In this document: positions 1 to 7,952 of the stretch, piece after piece
How the letters are laid out: each line of letters opens with the position of its first letter
Position numbering within the stretch: the stretch's first letter is position 1
DNA from: Streptomyces triculaminicus
GTDB lineage: Bacteria; Actinomycetota; Actinomycetes; Streptomycetales; Streptomycetaceae
Length of the DNA stretch: 64,000 nt
Assembly: GCF_017349075.1 (NCBI RefSeq)
Contig: NZ_JAFMOF010000001.1
Coordinates: 1,302,001-1,366,000, forward strand
Direction of reading: 5' to 3'
Translations under genes and position numbers: made by a program
Notes under the pieces: model-generated
What the model was told of the DNA's origin: nothing
The model's database searches: none
The model's input: the letters and a program-made list of their open reading frames with translations, nothing else

Positions 1-1
1 C

Positions 2-562
2 TGCCGGGCCTGCGTCTTCTGGGAACTGGACCCTGTCAGCGGCGAAGCCGCGCTGAGGGCCGGCCGTCCCGAGCTGGAGAAGGAGGCCTGGATCTCCGCC
101 GTGCTGCTGGAGTGGGGCTCCTGCGGCCGGGTGGTCTATGTCGACGAGGTGCCCGTGGGCTTTGTGCTCTACGCGCCTCCGGCCTATGTGCCCCGGTCGA
201 CCGCCTTCCCCACCAGCCCGGTCGCCGCCGATGCCGTCCAGCTGATGACCGCCTGGCTGACGCCCTCCCATCGGGGGCAGGGGCTGGGCAGGACCATGGT
301 GCAGACGGTGGCCAAGGACGTGCTCCGGAGGGGCTTCAAGGCGATCGAGGCCTTCGGCGACGCCCGCTGGAAGGAACCGGCGTGTGTGCTGCCCGCCGAC
401 CATCTGCTGGCGGTCGGCTTCAAGACCGTACGGCCGCATCCGCGTCATCCGCGCATGCGGCTGGAACTGCGCACGGCGCTCTCCTGGAAGGAGGACGTCG
501 AGCTGGCGCTGGACCGACTCCTCGGGGCGGTCCAGAAGGAGCCGGCGCTCAGGCCGCTCTAA
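2..562 (+). CDS. GNAT family N-acetyltransferase, 5' end outside window
   Basis: The frame is open from the first base of the window, so the true start lies upstream. The visible 186 residues include the GNAT acetyl-CoA loop RGQGLG (about residues 92-97 of the visible part) within a typical alpha/beta stretch that follows hydrophobic beta strands. GNAT enzymes transfer acetyl from acetyl-CoA to an amine; nothing here identifies the substrate. The gene converges on trxA and ends 41 bp before a 48-bp palindrome carrying a ParB site. In Streptomyces the gene between parB and trxA is of this family, so the missing upstream neighbour is probably parB (inference from synteny, not visible here). Confidence 0.8.
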   Translation, partial: CRACVFWELDPVSGEAALRAGRPELEKEAWISAVLLEWGSCGRVVYVDEVPVGFVLYAPPAYVPRSTAFPTSPVAADAVQLMTAWLTPSHRGQGLGRTMVQTVAKDVLRRGFKAIEAFGDARWKEPACVLPADHLLAVGFKTVRPHPRHPRMRLELRTALSWKEDVELALDRLLGAVQKEPALRPL

Positions 563-602
563 CGGCGCGCCGCGCCGGCAGCCGCCGGCAGGGTCATGAA
601 AA

Positions 603-650
603 CGGGGCGGCCGGGTGCTGTTTCACGTGAAACAGCACCCGGCCGCCCCG
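603..650. terminator. 48-bp perfect palindrome between convergent genes, probable bidirectional terminator
   Basis: Positions 603-626 are the exact reverse complement of 627-650, giving 24-bp arms. It lies between the convergent GNAT gene (ends 562) and trxA (ends 664), so it can terminate both transcripts. The centre of the palindrome is a perfect parS (620-633), so one sequence appears to serve transcription termination and ParB loading. There is no T tract, as is common in Streptomyces terminators. Confidence 0.75.
620..633. promoter_or_regulatory. parS: parS site (ParB-binding centromere sequence)
   Basis: GTTTCACGTGAAAC, an exact match to the Streptomyces parS consensus. ParB binds here, spreads and forms the segregation complex near oriC. 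It is the core of the 603-650 palindrome. Confidence 0.92.
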
Positions 651-663
651 GAGCGTATGTGGC

Positions 664-990
664 TCAGGCGTGGATGAAGTTGCCCAGCTCGCGCTCGAGC
701 ATCGCCTTCGGCTTGGCACCGACGATGGTCTGGACGACCTCGCCGCCCTGGTAGACGTTGAGCGTCGGAATCGACATCACGCCGTACTTGGCCGCGGTGG
801 TCGGGTTCTGGTCGATGTTGAGCTTGACGATCTCGATCTTGTCGCCGTACTCCTTGGCGATCGCCTCCAGGGAGGGAGCGATCTGGCGGCACGGACCGCA
901 CCACTCGGCCCAGAAGTCCACCAGGACGGGCTTGTCGCTCTTCAGCACATCATCGTCGAAGGACGCGTCGGTCACGGCCTTGAGAGCCAT
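664..990 (-). CDS. trxA: Thioredoxin
   Basis: 108 residues, normal thioredoxin length. The active site WCGPC is at residues 30-34 and the cis-proline loop SIPT follows in the expected place. It reduces protein disulfides in the cytoplasm using electrons from the thioredoxin reductase encoded just upstream (trxB stop at 1039, trxA ATG at 990, 48-bp gap). The start has an AAGGAG ribosome site. The pair is very likely one transcript from the sigma-R promoter ahead of trxB, so it should respond to disulfide stress. The gene ends 14 bp before the parS palindrome. Confidence 0.97.
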   Translation of the reverse strand: MALKAVTDASFDDDVLKSDKPVLVDFWAEWCGPCRQIAPSLEAIAKEYGDKIEIVKLNIDQNPTTAAKYGVMSIPTLNVYQGGEVVQTIVGAKPKAMLERELGNFIHA

Positions 991-1038
991 TGAGGTCTCC
1001 TTGAGTCTTCTCTACGTCGGGTGGGGGGGAGGCGGGGG

Positions 1039-2007
1039 TCAGACGGTCTGCTCGGGCTCGCGGACGTTCTCGCCGTCCCCGAGGGACGCGAGGAAGCGCT
1101 CGGCGTCGAGGGCGGCGGAGCAGCCCGTACCGGCGGCGGTGATCGCCTGGCGGTAGGTGTGGTCCACGACGTCGCCGGCGGCGAACACACCGGAGAGGTT
1201 GGTGCGGGTCGAGGGGGCGTTCACCTTGAGGTAGCCCTCGTCGTCCAGGTCCAGCTGGCCCTTGAACAGCTCGGTGCGCGGGTCGTGACCGATCGCGATG
1301 AAGAGGCCGGTCACCGGGAGCTCGGACGTCTCACCGGACTTGAGGTTGCGCAGCGTCAGCCCGGAGAGCTTGGTGTCCCCGTGGATCGCGGCGACCTCGC
1401 TGTCCCACACGAAGGAGATCTTCGGGTCGGCGAAGGCGCGCTCCTGCATCGCCTTGCTCGCCCGCAGGGCGTCGCGGCGGTGGACCACGGTGACGGACTT
1501 GGCGAACCGGGAGAGGAAGGTGGCCTCCTCCATCGCGGTGTCGCCACCGCCGATGACGGCGATGTCCTGGTCCTTGAAGAAGAACCCGTCGCAGGTGGCG
1601 CACCAGGAGACACCGCGACCGGAGAGCTCGTCCTCGCGCGGCAGGCCCAGCTTGCGGTGCTGGGAGCCGGTGGTGACGATCACGGCCTTGGCGCGGTGGA
1701 CGGTGCCGGCGGAGTCCGTGACGGTCTTGATCTCGTCGCTGAGGTCGACGGCGACGATGTCGTCCGGGATCAGCTCGGCGCCGAAGCGCTCGGCCTGGGC
1801 CCGCATGTTGTCCATCAGGTCCGGGCCCATGATGCCCTCACGGAAACCGGGGAAGTTCTCCACCTCGGTGGTGTTCATCAGCGCACCACCGGCCGTCACG
1901 GCGCCTTCGAAGACCAGCGGCTTCAGGGACGCGCGGGCGGTGTAGAGCGCGGCCGTATAGCCCGCGGGCCCGGAGCCGATGATGATCACGTTGCGGACGT
2001 CGCTCAC
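1039..2007 (-). CDS. trxB: Thioredoxin-disulfide reductase
   Basis: 322 residues from the GTG at 2007, which has an AAGGAAG ribosome site; an upstream in-frame start would add 21 poorly conserved residues and would overlap the promoter. FAD-binding [11 protein letters not shown] is near residue 9, the redox pair is C136-A-T-C139, and an NADPH Rossmann motif ([11 protein letters not shown]) follows. The flavoenzyme moves electrons from NADPH to thioredoxin. It precedes trxA and follows the sigma/anti-sigma pair, the same order as in mycobacteria. A sigma-R promoter sits 62-88 bp upstream of the start. Confidence 0.96.
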   Translation of the reverse strand: MSDVRNVIIIGSGPAGYTAALYTARASLKPLVFEGAVTAGGALMNTTEVENFPGFREGIMGPDLMDNMRAQAERFGAELIPDDIVAVDLSDEIKTVTDSAGTVHRAKAVIVTTGSQHRKLGLPREDELSGRGVSWCATCDGFFFKDQDIAVIGGGDTAMEEATFLSRFAKSVTVVHRRDALRASKAMQERAFADPKISFVWDSEVAAIHGDTKLSGLTLRNLKSGETSELPVTGLFIAIGHDPRTELFKGQLDLDDEGYLKVNAPSTRTNLSGVFAAGDVVDHTYRQAITAAGTGCSAALDAERFLASLGDGENVREPEQTV

Positions 2008-2068
2008 GGGTGTCTTCCTTGTCTTAGCCGACAGCTGTTCTGGGTCCTTGCTGGGTCTCACCCCACCC

Positions 2069-2095
2069 AACGGATCCTACGGGGCGAGCATTCCC
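2069..2095 (-). promoter_or_regulatory. Sigma-R-type promoter of trxBA
   Basis: On the minus strand GGGAAT (2095-2090) is followed after exactly 18 bases by GTT (2071-2069). This matches the known Streptomyces sigma-R consensus GGGAAT-N18-GTT, and trxBA is a classic member of that thiol-oxidative-stress regulon. It lies between the anti-sigma stop (2126) and the trxB start. Confidence 0.85.
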
Positions 2096-2125
2096 GACGC
2101 GGACGACAGCACGGAGCGCGAGGGC

Positions 2126-3109
2126 TCAGTCGCGCGGGAAGGTCCGGTTCGCCAGGACCTTCCCGGGAGCGGACGGCGAGGCGCCCTCGCAGGTGGAGGA
2201 CACCAGGTAGGCGTCGACGAGCGTGTCGTCGCCGGGGTGCGGCAGGACGACGAGATAGGCGTCCTGCCCGTTGTACTTCTCTTGGCGGGAGGCCAGCGCC
2301 GACTCGGGACGCCCGATGCCCTGCTGCACACAGACCGGGGCCGTGAGGCCGGAATCACGCAGGGTCTCGGGTGAGGTCTTCATCCCCCGCGTCTCGGTGC
2401 CCTTGGCGGTCTCGCTGCTCTTGGTGGTCTGGAGCAGATCGCGCACATGGGTCCGGAGCTCGTCGAAGCCGAGGGTGGTCGGCCCCGACGCCTGGTGGCC
2501 CGTGGGGCGGGGAGATGCCGCGTGGTGGTCGCCGACGCTCCCGGAGGTCAGGAAGAAGCTTCCCACGCCGATGACGGCCGCGGCACAGGCGGTGCCGAGC
2601 AGAGCCGTACGCCAGCGCCGTCCGCGCCGGGCCCGGGGGCCGGCGGTGCCCGTCCGCTGCCGGCCCGGGCCGGTGGAGACGCGAGGGCGACCGTCGGGGC
2701 GGTCGGGCGCTTCCCGGCCGGTGCCACGGCTTTCCCGGCCGGTTTCGCGGCTGGTTTCACGTGAAACATGCGGGGCGGTGGCAGTGACGGGTGCCATCGC
2801 CGCCGTCTCCGGTTCACGTGAAACATCGGCACTCGGGTCGGGACCGGGGCCGGTCGCGCTCAGCAGCGCCTCGGCCGCGAGAGCGGCGTCGATGCGCTCG
2901 GCGACGTCGGCCGGCATCCGGGCCGGCCCGGGGAGCGTGCCGAGCAGGTCCCGGATCTCGGTCAGTGAGGTCCGTACGTCGTCGCACAGCTCGCACGCCG
3001 CGAGATGCTCCCGAAGATCCGCGGTGCGGGCAGGGGGCAGCACTCCCTCGGTGAGCGCGGAGATCTCCTCGACCTCCGGGTGCTCATCCGTGCCGGTCGT
3101 AGAAGTCAC
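2126..3109 (-). CDS. Membrane-anchored zinc-type anti-sigma factor (anti-SigM-like)
   Basis: 327 residues from a GTG whose first bases overlap the sigma-factor stop by 4 bp (GTGA), indicating translational coupling. H35-xxx-C39-xx-C42 is the zinc-associated anti-sigma motif. A disordered Arg/Thr/Pro/Gly-rich linker (about 88-165) leads to one membrane helix (about 167-188) and an external C-terminal domain of about 135 residues. By family, the N-terminal domain holds the sigma factor inactive at the membrane until a signal arrives. The linker is unusual: its repeated VSRE(T) tetrad/pentad is encoded by one perfect and one near-perfect parS site. The mycobacterial counterpart at this position is the anti-SigM factor. 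Confidence 0.88.
   Translation of the reverse strand: MTSTTGTDEHPEVEEISALTEGVLPPARTADLREHLAACELCDDVRTSLTEIRDLLGTLPGPARMPADVAERIDAALAAEALLSATGPGPDPSADVSREPETAAMAPVTATAPHVSRETSRETGRESRGTGREAPDRPDGRPRVSTGPGRQRTGTAGPRARRGRRWRTALLGTACAAAVIGVGSFFLTSGSVGDHHAASPRPTGHQASGPTTLGFDELRTHVRDLLQTTKSSETAKGTETRGMKTSPETLRDSGLTAPVCVQQGIGRPESALASRQEKYNGQDAYLVVLPHPGDDTLVDAYLVSSTCEGASPSAPGKVLANRTFPRD
2754..2767. promoter_or_regulatory. parS: parS site inside the anti-sigma gene
   Basis: Perfect GTTTCACGTGAAAC, read in the coding frame as HVSRET in the disordered linker of the anti-sigma factor. Confidence 0.9.
2811..2824. promoter_or_regulatory. parS: Near-consensus parS site inside the anti-sigma gene
   Basis: GGTTCACGTGAAAC differs from the consensus at one position (the second base). 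It lies 57 bp from the perfect parS at 2754 and encodes DVSREP in the same linker. Confidence 0.65.
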
Positions 3110-3795
3110 GCTCGCCCACCTCCGCCCTTCACTGGATCCGCGTCGTTCTGTCCTGCCGGTGGTGGGACGGACGCGCCCTGCGACCGGTTCCTTTCCCTGT
3201 CAAGAGGGGGGCTACCCCTGCCATCCGGGCGCAGATGGGTGAGCAATGGCAGCAGCCGCGCCCGTCCGCGCGCGCATCTGCTCTTCACCGTGCCGGCTGG
3301 GACGTCGAGAACCCTGGCCGCCTCGGCGACCGGATAGCCCTGCATGTCGACCAGGACCAGGGCCGCCCGCTGCTCCGGCGGCAGCTTGGCGAGGGCCCGC
3401 ACCAGCTCCCGCTGCAGATCCCTGCGCTCGGCGGGCGCGGCGGCGGACTCATGGGGCTCGAGAAGCTGCTCGAGCCGCTCGGTCTCGGCGAGCGGCGCGG
3501 TGCGCCGGGAGGCCGCCTTGCGGGCCCTGTCCAGACAGGCGTTGACGGTGATGCGGTGCAGCCATGTGGTGACGGCGGACTGCCCCCGGAAGGTGTGAGC
3601 GGCCCGGTAGGCCGAGACCAGGGCGTCCTGGACGGCGTCGGCGGCCTCCTCCCGGTCCCCGAGCGTGCGCAGCGCCACCGCCCAGAGCCGGTCGCGGTGG
3701 CGCCGCACTATCTCCCCGAAGGCGTCGGGATCACCGTCGACATGCCGCGCCAGGAGCTCGGCGTCGCTCGCGCCGCCACGTGTGACGTCGTCCAA
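3106..3795 (-). CDS. sigM: ECF-family RNA polymerase sigma factor, SigM-like
   Basis: 229 residues. Region 2 is seen in the stretch from DAFGEIVRRHRDRLW to TTWLHRITVNACLDRAR, and region 4 in LPPEQRAALVLVDMQGY through GTVKSRCARGRARL; there is no region 3, as expected for ECF factors. The start is a TTG with GGGAGG about 7 bases upstream; no better start is visible. It is translationally coupled to the anti-sigma gene and lies between the murJ/pseudokinase genes and trxBA, the arrangement of mycobacterial sigM. The regulon and signal cannot be read from the sequence. The name sigM follows mycobacterial use and should not be confused with the stress sigma factor of the same name in S. coelicolor. 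Confidence 0.85.
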   Translation of the reverse strand: MDDVTRGGASDAELLARHVDGDPDAFGEIVRRHRDRLWAVALRTLGDREEAADAVQDALVSAYRAAHTFRGQSAVTTWLHRITVNACLDRARKAASRRTAPLAETERLEQLLEPHESAAAPAERRDLQRELVRALAKLPPEQRAALVLVDMQGYPVAEAARVLDVPAGTVKSRCARGRARLLPLLTHLRPDGRGSPPLDRERNRSQGASVPPPAGQNDADPVKGGGGRA

Positions 3796-3826
3796 CGTCG
3801 AGCCCTCCCCCTGAGTGGCCTTACGA

Positions 3827-5494
3827 CTAGCTGGTCACCTGGATCTCGGAGATCCGGCCTCGATATTCGCCGTCTTCGGTCTGCGTCAGCTTGGTCAGCC
3901 AGATCAGGACGTAGCGCGTCTCCACCGGCTTCTTCGGCTTGAGCGAGACCTCGCGGGTGGCCTTCGTTTCGGCGACCTTCTCGAAGCCCGAGAGATTCGT
4001 CGGCATCGAGGAGCTGTCCTTGGCCGTCATCAGCTGGACGGACACCTCGTTGAGGAAGGTGACCTTCACCTCGCCGACCCGCTGCTTCTTGCCCAGGTCC
4101 ACGATGATGCCGACGCCGCTCTTGAGGCCTCCGAAATCGGCGTTGTTGTAGTTGTTCGTCGACCAGAACGTGGCGGGATTGCCGTCGTGGGAGAAGCGGA
4201 CGGCGTGGAAGCCGCCCGCCTTTTCCTCACCGTCGCCCAGTGGGTCGAAGTCCTTGACGTCCTCGATCCGCACCGGCTTGCCGTCGGCCCGCCGCGACGC
4301 GTCGTCGCTGGACGACTGCGTCCGCGGCTTGTCCGGCTGGCCGTCCTCGAGGAGCGTGTCCGCGAGCTGCCAGCTGCCGAGGCCGAGCGCGGCGATCAGC
4401 AGGGCCGACACGCTCCACTTCAGGGCCCGGCCCGTGCGGCTCTGGAGCGGGGGCGGCGGAGCCACCGGCAGGGGCTGGAGCGGGCCGCCGCCTCGGGGCG
4501 AGGTCTGCGCGCGGGGATAGGCCGGCGGCGTGGCGAAGTCCGGCTCCGGGGGCCGGATGCGCGGCATCGCGGCGACCGCCTTGGAGAGCTCTTCCGGCGT
4601 GGTGCAGGGCTTCTCCTGCCGGGAGGCCGTGGCGCCGTCGTTGACGAGGGCCCGCATGGCCAGCTCGGAGAGGCCGCGGTGGACCCCGGCGCGCACCTGG
4701 TCGGGCGCGATGAGGCCGAGGCCCTTGGGCAGCCCGGACAGGCCGTGGGCGTCGTTCTCGTAGGGCCAGCGCTGGGTGAGCGCGGCGTACAGGAGCGCGC
4801 CGATGGCCTCGGTGTCGGTCCGCTGGGGGTGCTCGGAGGTGATGCCGCGGAGTGCGGCCATGACGGCGAGGCCGCGGATGCGGTACTGGCCGGTCCCGGT
4901 GCGCAGGACGGAGCCGGGGTTCAGGCGCAGGTGCGCGAGGCCCTCGCGGTGGGCTGCGGCCATGGCCTGGGAGACCTGGCTGACGAGCTGGTAGGCCTCG
5001 TGCGGCTCCATCGGGCCGGAGGCCAGGACGGGCGTGAGCTCGGTGGCGTCGGGCAGCCACTCGTGGACGACGTAGACCAGGTCGTTCTCCTCGACGGCGT
5101 CGAGGACCTGGACGAACCGCGGATCGCCGAGCAGCGCGGCGGAACGGGCCGCGGCGAGCACCGGACGGGCGCGCGGGTGGTCGGCGGGCAGCAGGTGCAC
5201 TCCGACCGCGCGGCGGAGCTTCTCGTCGACGGCGCGCCAGCTGCTGAATCCCTCCAGACGGGTGACGCACTCCTCCAGGCGGTACCTTCTGGCGAGTTTG
5301 TGTCCGCTGTGCAACTCGGGCGGTTGTGCGTCGCGCGCGGGGCTTTCGTGCCCCGCGCGCTGGGTGTCCTTGTGCGTGCTGACCTTCTTGTCGGCCGCCG
5401 CCCCGTCGGTCGTGGCCTTGCCCGCCGCGGCGGTCAGTGGCTGCTCGCCGCTGTTGTCGGCCACGTCGACGGCAGCCGTGCTCCGTTCCGCCAC
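3827..5494 (-). CDS. Membrane pseudokinase with extracellular discoidin-like domain
   Basis: 555 residues from the GTG at 5494 (AGGAA ribosome site). Residues about 65-310 look like a Ser/Thr kinase fold (RRYRLEE start, AAAHREGLAHLRL helix), but the HRD and DFG motifs are replaced (HLRLNPGSV, RGLAV) and no VAIK lysine is apparent, so it is probably catalytically dead. A Pro-rich linker, one membrane helix (about 356-375) and a C-terminal beta-rich domain with F5/8-type (discoidin) features follow (about 418-555). In mycobacteria the same pseudokinase plus external domain is fused to the C-terminus of MurJ; here it is a separate gene 109 bp downstream of murJ. A role in controlling lipid II export is inferred. 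Confidence 0.82.
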   Translation of the reverse strand: MAERSTAAVDVADNSGEQPLTAAAGKATTDGAAADKKVSTHKDTQRAGHESPARDAQPPELHSGHKLARRYRLEECVTRLEGFSSWRAVDEKLRRAVGVHLLPADHPRARPVLAAARSAALLGDPRFVQVLDAVEENDLVYVVHEWLPDATELTPVLASGPMEPHEAYQLVSQVSQAMAAAHREGLAHLRLNPGSVLRTGTGQYRIRGLAVMAALRGITSEHPQRTDTEAIGALLYAALTQRWPYENDAHGLSGLPKGLGLIAPDQVRAGVHRGLSELAMRALVNDGATASRQEKPCTTPEELSKAVAAMPRIRPPEPDFATPPAYPRAQTSPRGGGPLQPLPVAPPPPLQSRTGRALKWSVSALLIAALGLGSWQLADTLLEDGQPDKPRTQSSSDDASRRADGKPVRIEDVKDFDPLGDGEEKAGGFHAVRFSHDGNPATFWSTNNYNNADFGGLKSGVGIIVDLGKKQRVGEVKVTFLNEVSVQLMTAKDSSSMPTNLSGFEKVAETKATREVSLKPKKPVETRYVLIWLTKLTQTEDGEYRGRISEIQVTS

Positions 5495-5603
5495 CGTCGT
5501 TCCTGCCTCCCCATCCGTTGCACGCTGTCCACAGCCAAGACCAATTGTGCCCACAGTCCGGCGTAATGCACGACACACTCCGGCGGGCGATGGTTGTGCT
5601 CGG

Positions 5604-7907
5604 TCAGCGACCGAGCCGACCGCGAACCATACCGACCATGGCGGTCAGCTCCTCGATCCGCATCCGCTTTGCGGCGATGTAGAAGACCGCGATCAGGGTC
5701 AGACCACCGCCTGCCAGGGAGGCGAGCGATCCGAGGACACCGCTGCCCAGAACCTGACCGATTCCGTAAGAGACGGCTCCACCGATCAGGGCGGCGGGGA
5801 CGCACGCGCCGATCAGGCGGGTGTAGGTGCGGATGACGCGCGCGCCGTCCAGATCGCCGCCGAGCCGGCTGCGCAGACGGCGCCAGGCGACGCCGACGCC
5901 GACGACGTAGCCCAGCCCGTAGGAGGCGGCCATGCCGGCGACGGCCCAGCGGGCGGGGAGCACCACGTAGCTGAGGACGGAGGCCGCCGCGAAGACGGCC
6001 GCGACGATCAGGGTGTTGTAGAAGGGGGTGCGGGTGTCCTCGTAGGCGTAGAAGCCTCGCAGGATCACGTACTGCGCGGAGTACGGGATCAGGCCGAGAC
6101 CGAAGGCCATGAGGATGAAGCCGATGTTGGTGGCGCCCTCCGTGCCCGAGCCGCCGGAGAACATCAGCGTCGCCATGGGGACGCCGAGGGCGAGGAAGGC
6201 GAAGGCGCAGGGCACGATCGCGACGGCCGAGGTCCGCAGCCCGTGCGAGAGGTCGTCACGGACGGCCGAGACGTCCCCGTCGTGGGCGGCGCGCGAGATG
6301 CGGGGCAGGACGGCGGTCATCACCGAGACGGTGATGATGGCCTGCGGCATCTGCCAGAGCTGCAGCGCGAAGTTGTAGGCGGCGATGCCGGTACCCGTGT
6401 GGCCGCCCTTTTCGGCGAGCGCGCCCGCCTTGGTGGCGAGCTGGGTGACGACGACCATGCTGAGCTGGTTGGCGAGGACGAAGAAGAACGTCCACTTGGC
6501 GAGCCCGGCGGCCTTGCCGAGGCCCTGGCCGCGCCAGTCGAAGCGGGGACGGATCCGGAAGCCGGCGTCGCGCAGGTAGGGCAGCATCGCCAGGGCCTGA
6601 ACGGTCAGACCCAGCAGCGTGCCGAGGCCGAGCAGGCGCACGCCCTCGGGAGTGATGCTCGAGGCGTTGACCTGGGTGCTGGAGTAGGGACCGAAGGCCC
6701 AGATGAAGGAGCCGAAGGTGGCGATGATGACGATGTTGTTGAGGACCGGGGTCCACATCATCGCGCCGAACTTGCCGCGCGCGTTGAGGATCTGACCCAG
6801 GACGACATGGACGCCCATGAAGAACATCGTGGGCAGGCAGTAGCGCGCGAACGCCACCGCCACGTCCATCCGGTCCGGGTTGGAGGCGATGGTCGGCGAC
6901 ATCGCCTGGATGAAGAACGGGGCTCCCAGGACGCAGACGGTGGTGACGCCCGCCAGCAGGACGACGACGAGCGTGAGGAGCCGGTTGGCGTACGCCTCGC
7001 CGCCGTCCTCGTCGTTCTTCATCGAACGCACCAGCTGGGGGATGAACACGGCGTTGAGCGCGCCGCCTCCCACCAGGATGTAGATCATCGTCGGCAGGAC
7101 GTTGGCGACCTGGTAGTCGTCGTTGAGCGTGCCGACGCCCACCGCCGCCGCCATGACGAGGTTCCGGCCGAAGCCGAGGATGCGGGACACCATCGTGCCC
7201 GCCGCCATCAGCGCGCTCGACTTCATCAGGCTCGCGGCACGTCCGCCGCCCTTGGCCGGAGCCGGCGCGGGCTCCGGCTCCGGGCCGGGCTCGGCGGCCG
7301 GCGGCTGCATCGGCGGGGGAACCATCTGGCCCGGAGGCGGCGGCACCATCTGGCCGGGGGGCGGCGGCACCATCTGGCCCGGAGGCGGCGGCACCTGCCG
7401 GCCGGACGGGCGCTGGGGCTCGTACGGCTGCTGCTGGTCGCGGTAGAGGTGCGTGAAGGCGTCGCGCTGCTGGGGACCGTCGGTGGGCGTGCCCTGGCCC
7501 ACGAGGCCGCCCCGGCCCATGACCTGGGTCGCCGCGGCGTCGTCGGCGTACGGGCGTCCCGGAGCCGGGGGCTGCGGGGCCTGTGGCCGATCCCACATCC
7601 GGCCGTCGGAGGCGTAGGGAGGCGCGGAGGGCTGCTGGTAGCCGCCCGGGGGCGGCGGGGGCGTGCCCCGGTCGTACAGGGCCTCGGTCACCGGATCCTG
7701 CGCGGCCGGGTCGTGGCCGGGGTACGGGTCCGACGCGTAGGCGTCCCGGAGGTAGGGATCACGGGCGTACGGGCCCTGCTGCGCCGGGCCTCCCGGGTGG
7801 CCGGGGGCCGGCGTGGGAGGGACCGGGGCAGGCGGAGCCGGCGGGTACTGATCCCGCTGGTCACCGCCCATGCCCTGACCGCGGTCACCGTCGTACGGCG
7901 CGCTCAT
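5604..7907 (-). CDS. murJ: Lipid II flippase MurJ with long proline-rich N-terminus
   Basis: 767 residues; ATG with AGGTGGG ribosome site. From about residue 228 (KSSALMAAGTMVSRILGFGR) the protein is a MOP-superfamily flippase with about 14 membrane segments, which moves lipid-linked peptidoglycan precursor across the membrane. Residues 1-227 are cytoplasmic, disordered and rich in Pro, Gly and Tyr/Asp, with three tandem GQMVPPPP units near 172-197 encoded by a 24-bp DNA repeat. The neighbour genes (DUF6049 protein upstream by 45 bp, pseudokinase downstream) match the mycobacterial mviN locus. The gene is probably cotranscribed with them. Confidence 0.93.
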   Translation of the reverse strand: MSAPYDGDRGQGMGGDQRDQYPPAPPAPVPPTPAPGHPGGPAQQGPYARDPYLRDAYASDPYPGHDPAAQDPVTEALYDRGTPPPPPGGYQQPSAPPYASDGRMWDRPQAPQPPAPGRPYADDAAATQVMGRGGLVGQGTPTDGPQQRDAFTHLYRDQQQPYEPQRPSGRQVPPPPGQMVPPPPGQMVPPPPGQMVPPPMQPPAAEPGPEPEPAPAPAKGGGRAASLMKSSALMAAGTMVSRILGFGRNLVMAAAVGVGTLNDDYQVANVLPTMIYILVGGGALNAVFIPQLVRSMKNDEDGGEAYANRLLTLVVVLLAGVTTVCVLGAPFFIQAMSPTIASNPDRMDVAVAFARYCLPTMFFMGVHVVLGQILNARGKFGAMMWTPVLNNIVIIATFGSFIWAFGPYSSTQVNASSITPEGVRLLGLGTLLGLTVQALAMLPYLRDAGFRIRPRFDWRGQGLGKAAGLAKWTFFFVLANQLSMVVVTQLATKAGALAEKGGHTGTGIAAYNFALQLWQMPQAIITVSVMTAVLPRISRAAHDGDVSAVRDDLSHGLRTSAVAIVPCAFAFLALGVPMATLMFSGGSGTEGATNIGFILMAFGLGLIPYSAQYVILRGFYAYEDTRTPFYNTLIVAAVFAAASVLSYVVLPARWAVAGMAASYGLGYVVGVGVAWRRLRSRLGGDLDGARVIRTYTRLIGACVPAALIGGAVSYGIGQVLGSGVLGSLASLAGGGLTLIAVFYIAAKRMRIEELTAMVGMVRGRLGR
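7318..7394. repeat. 24-bp tandem repeat (3 units) in murJ N-terminus
   Basis: Three near-identical copies of a unit built on accatctggcccggaggcgg-like sequence encode the GQMVPPPP peptide repeats of MurJ. Unit number may vary between strains. Confidence 0.8.
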
Positions 7908-7952
7908 CGCTACCCCACCTCATCGTCCGCGGCCGCTTGGCCCCACTACACG

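Noticed and set aside
5525..5533. CTGTCCACA upstream of the pseudokinase gene considered as a DnaA box
   Set aside because: A single one-mismatch site has little weight in this sequence.
7318..7394. Short regular repeats considered as a CRISPR array
   Set aside because: Units are contiguous, in frame and encode a Pro-rich peptide; there are no spacers or cas genes.
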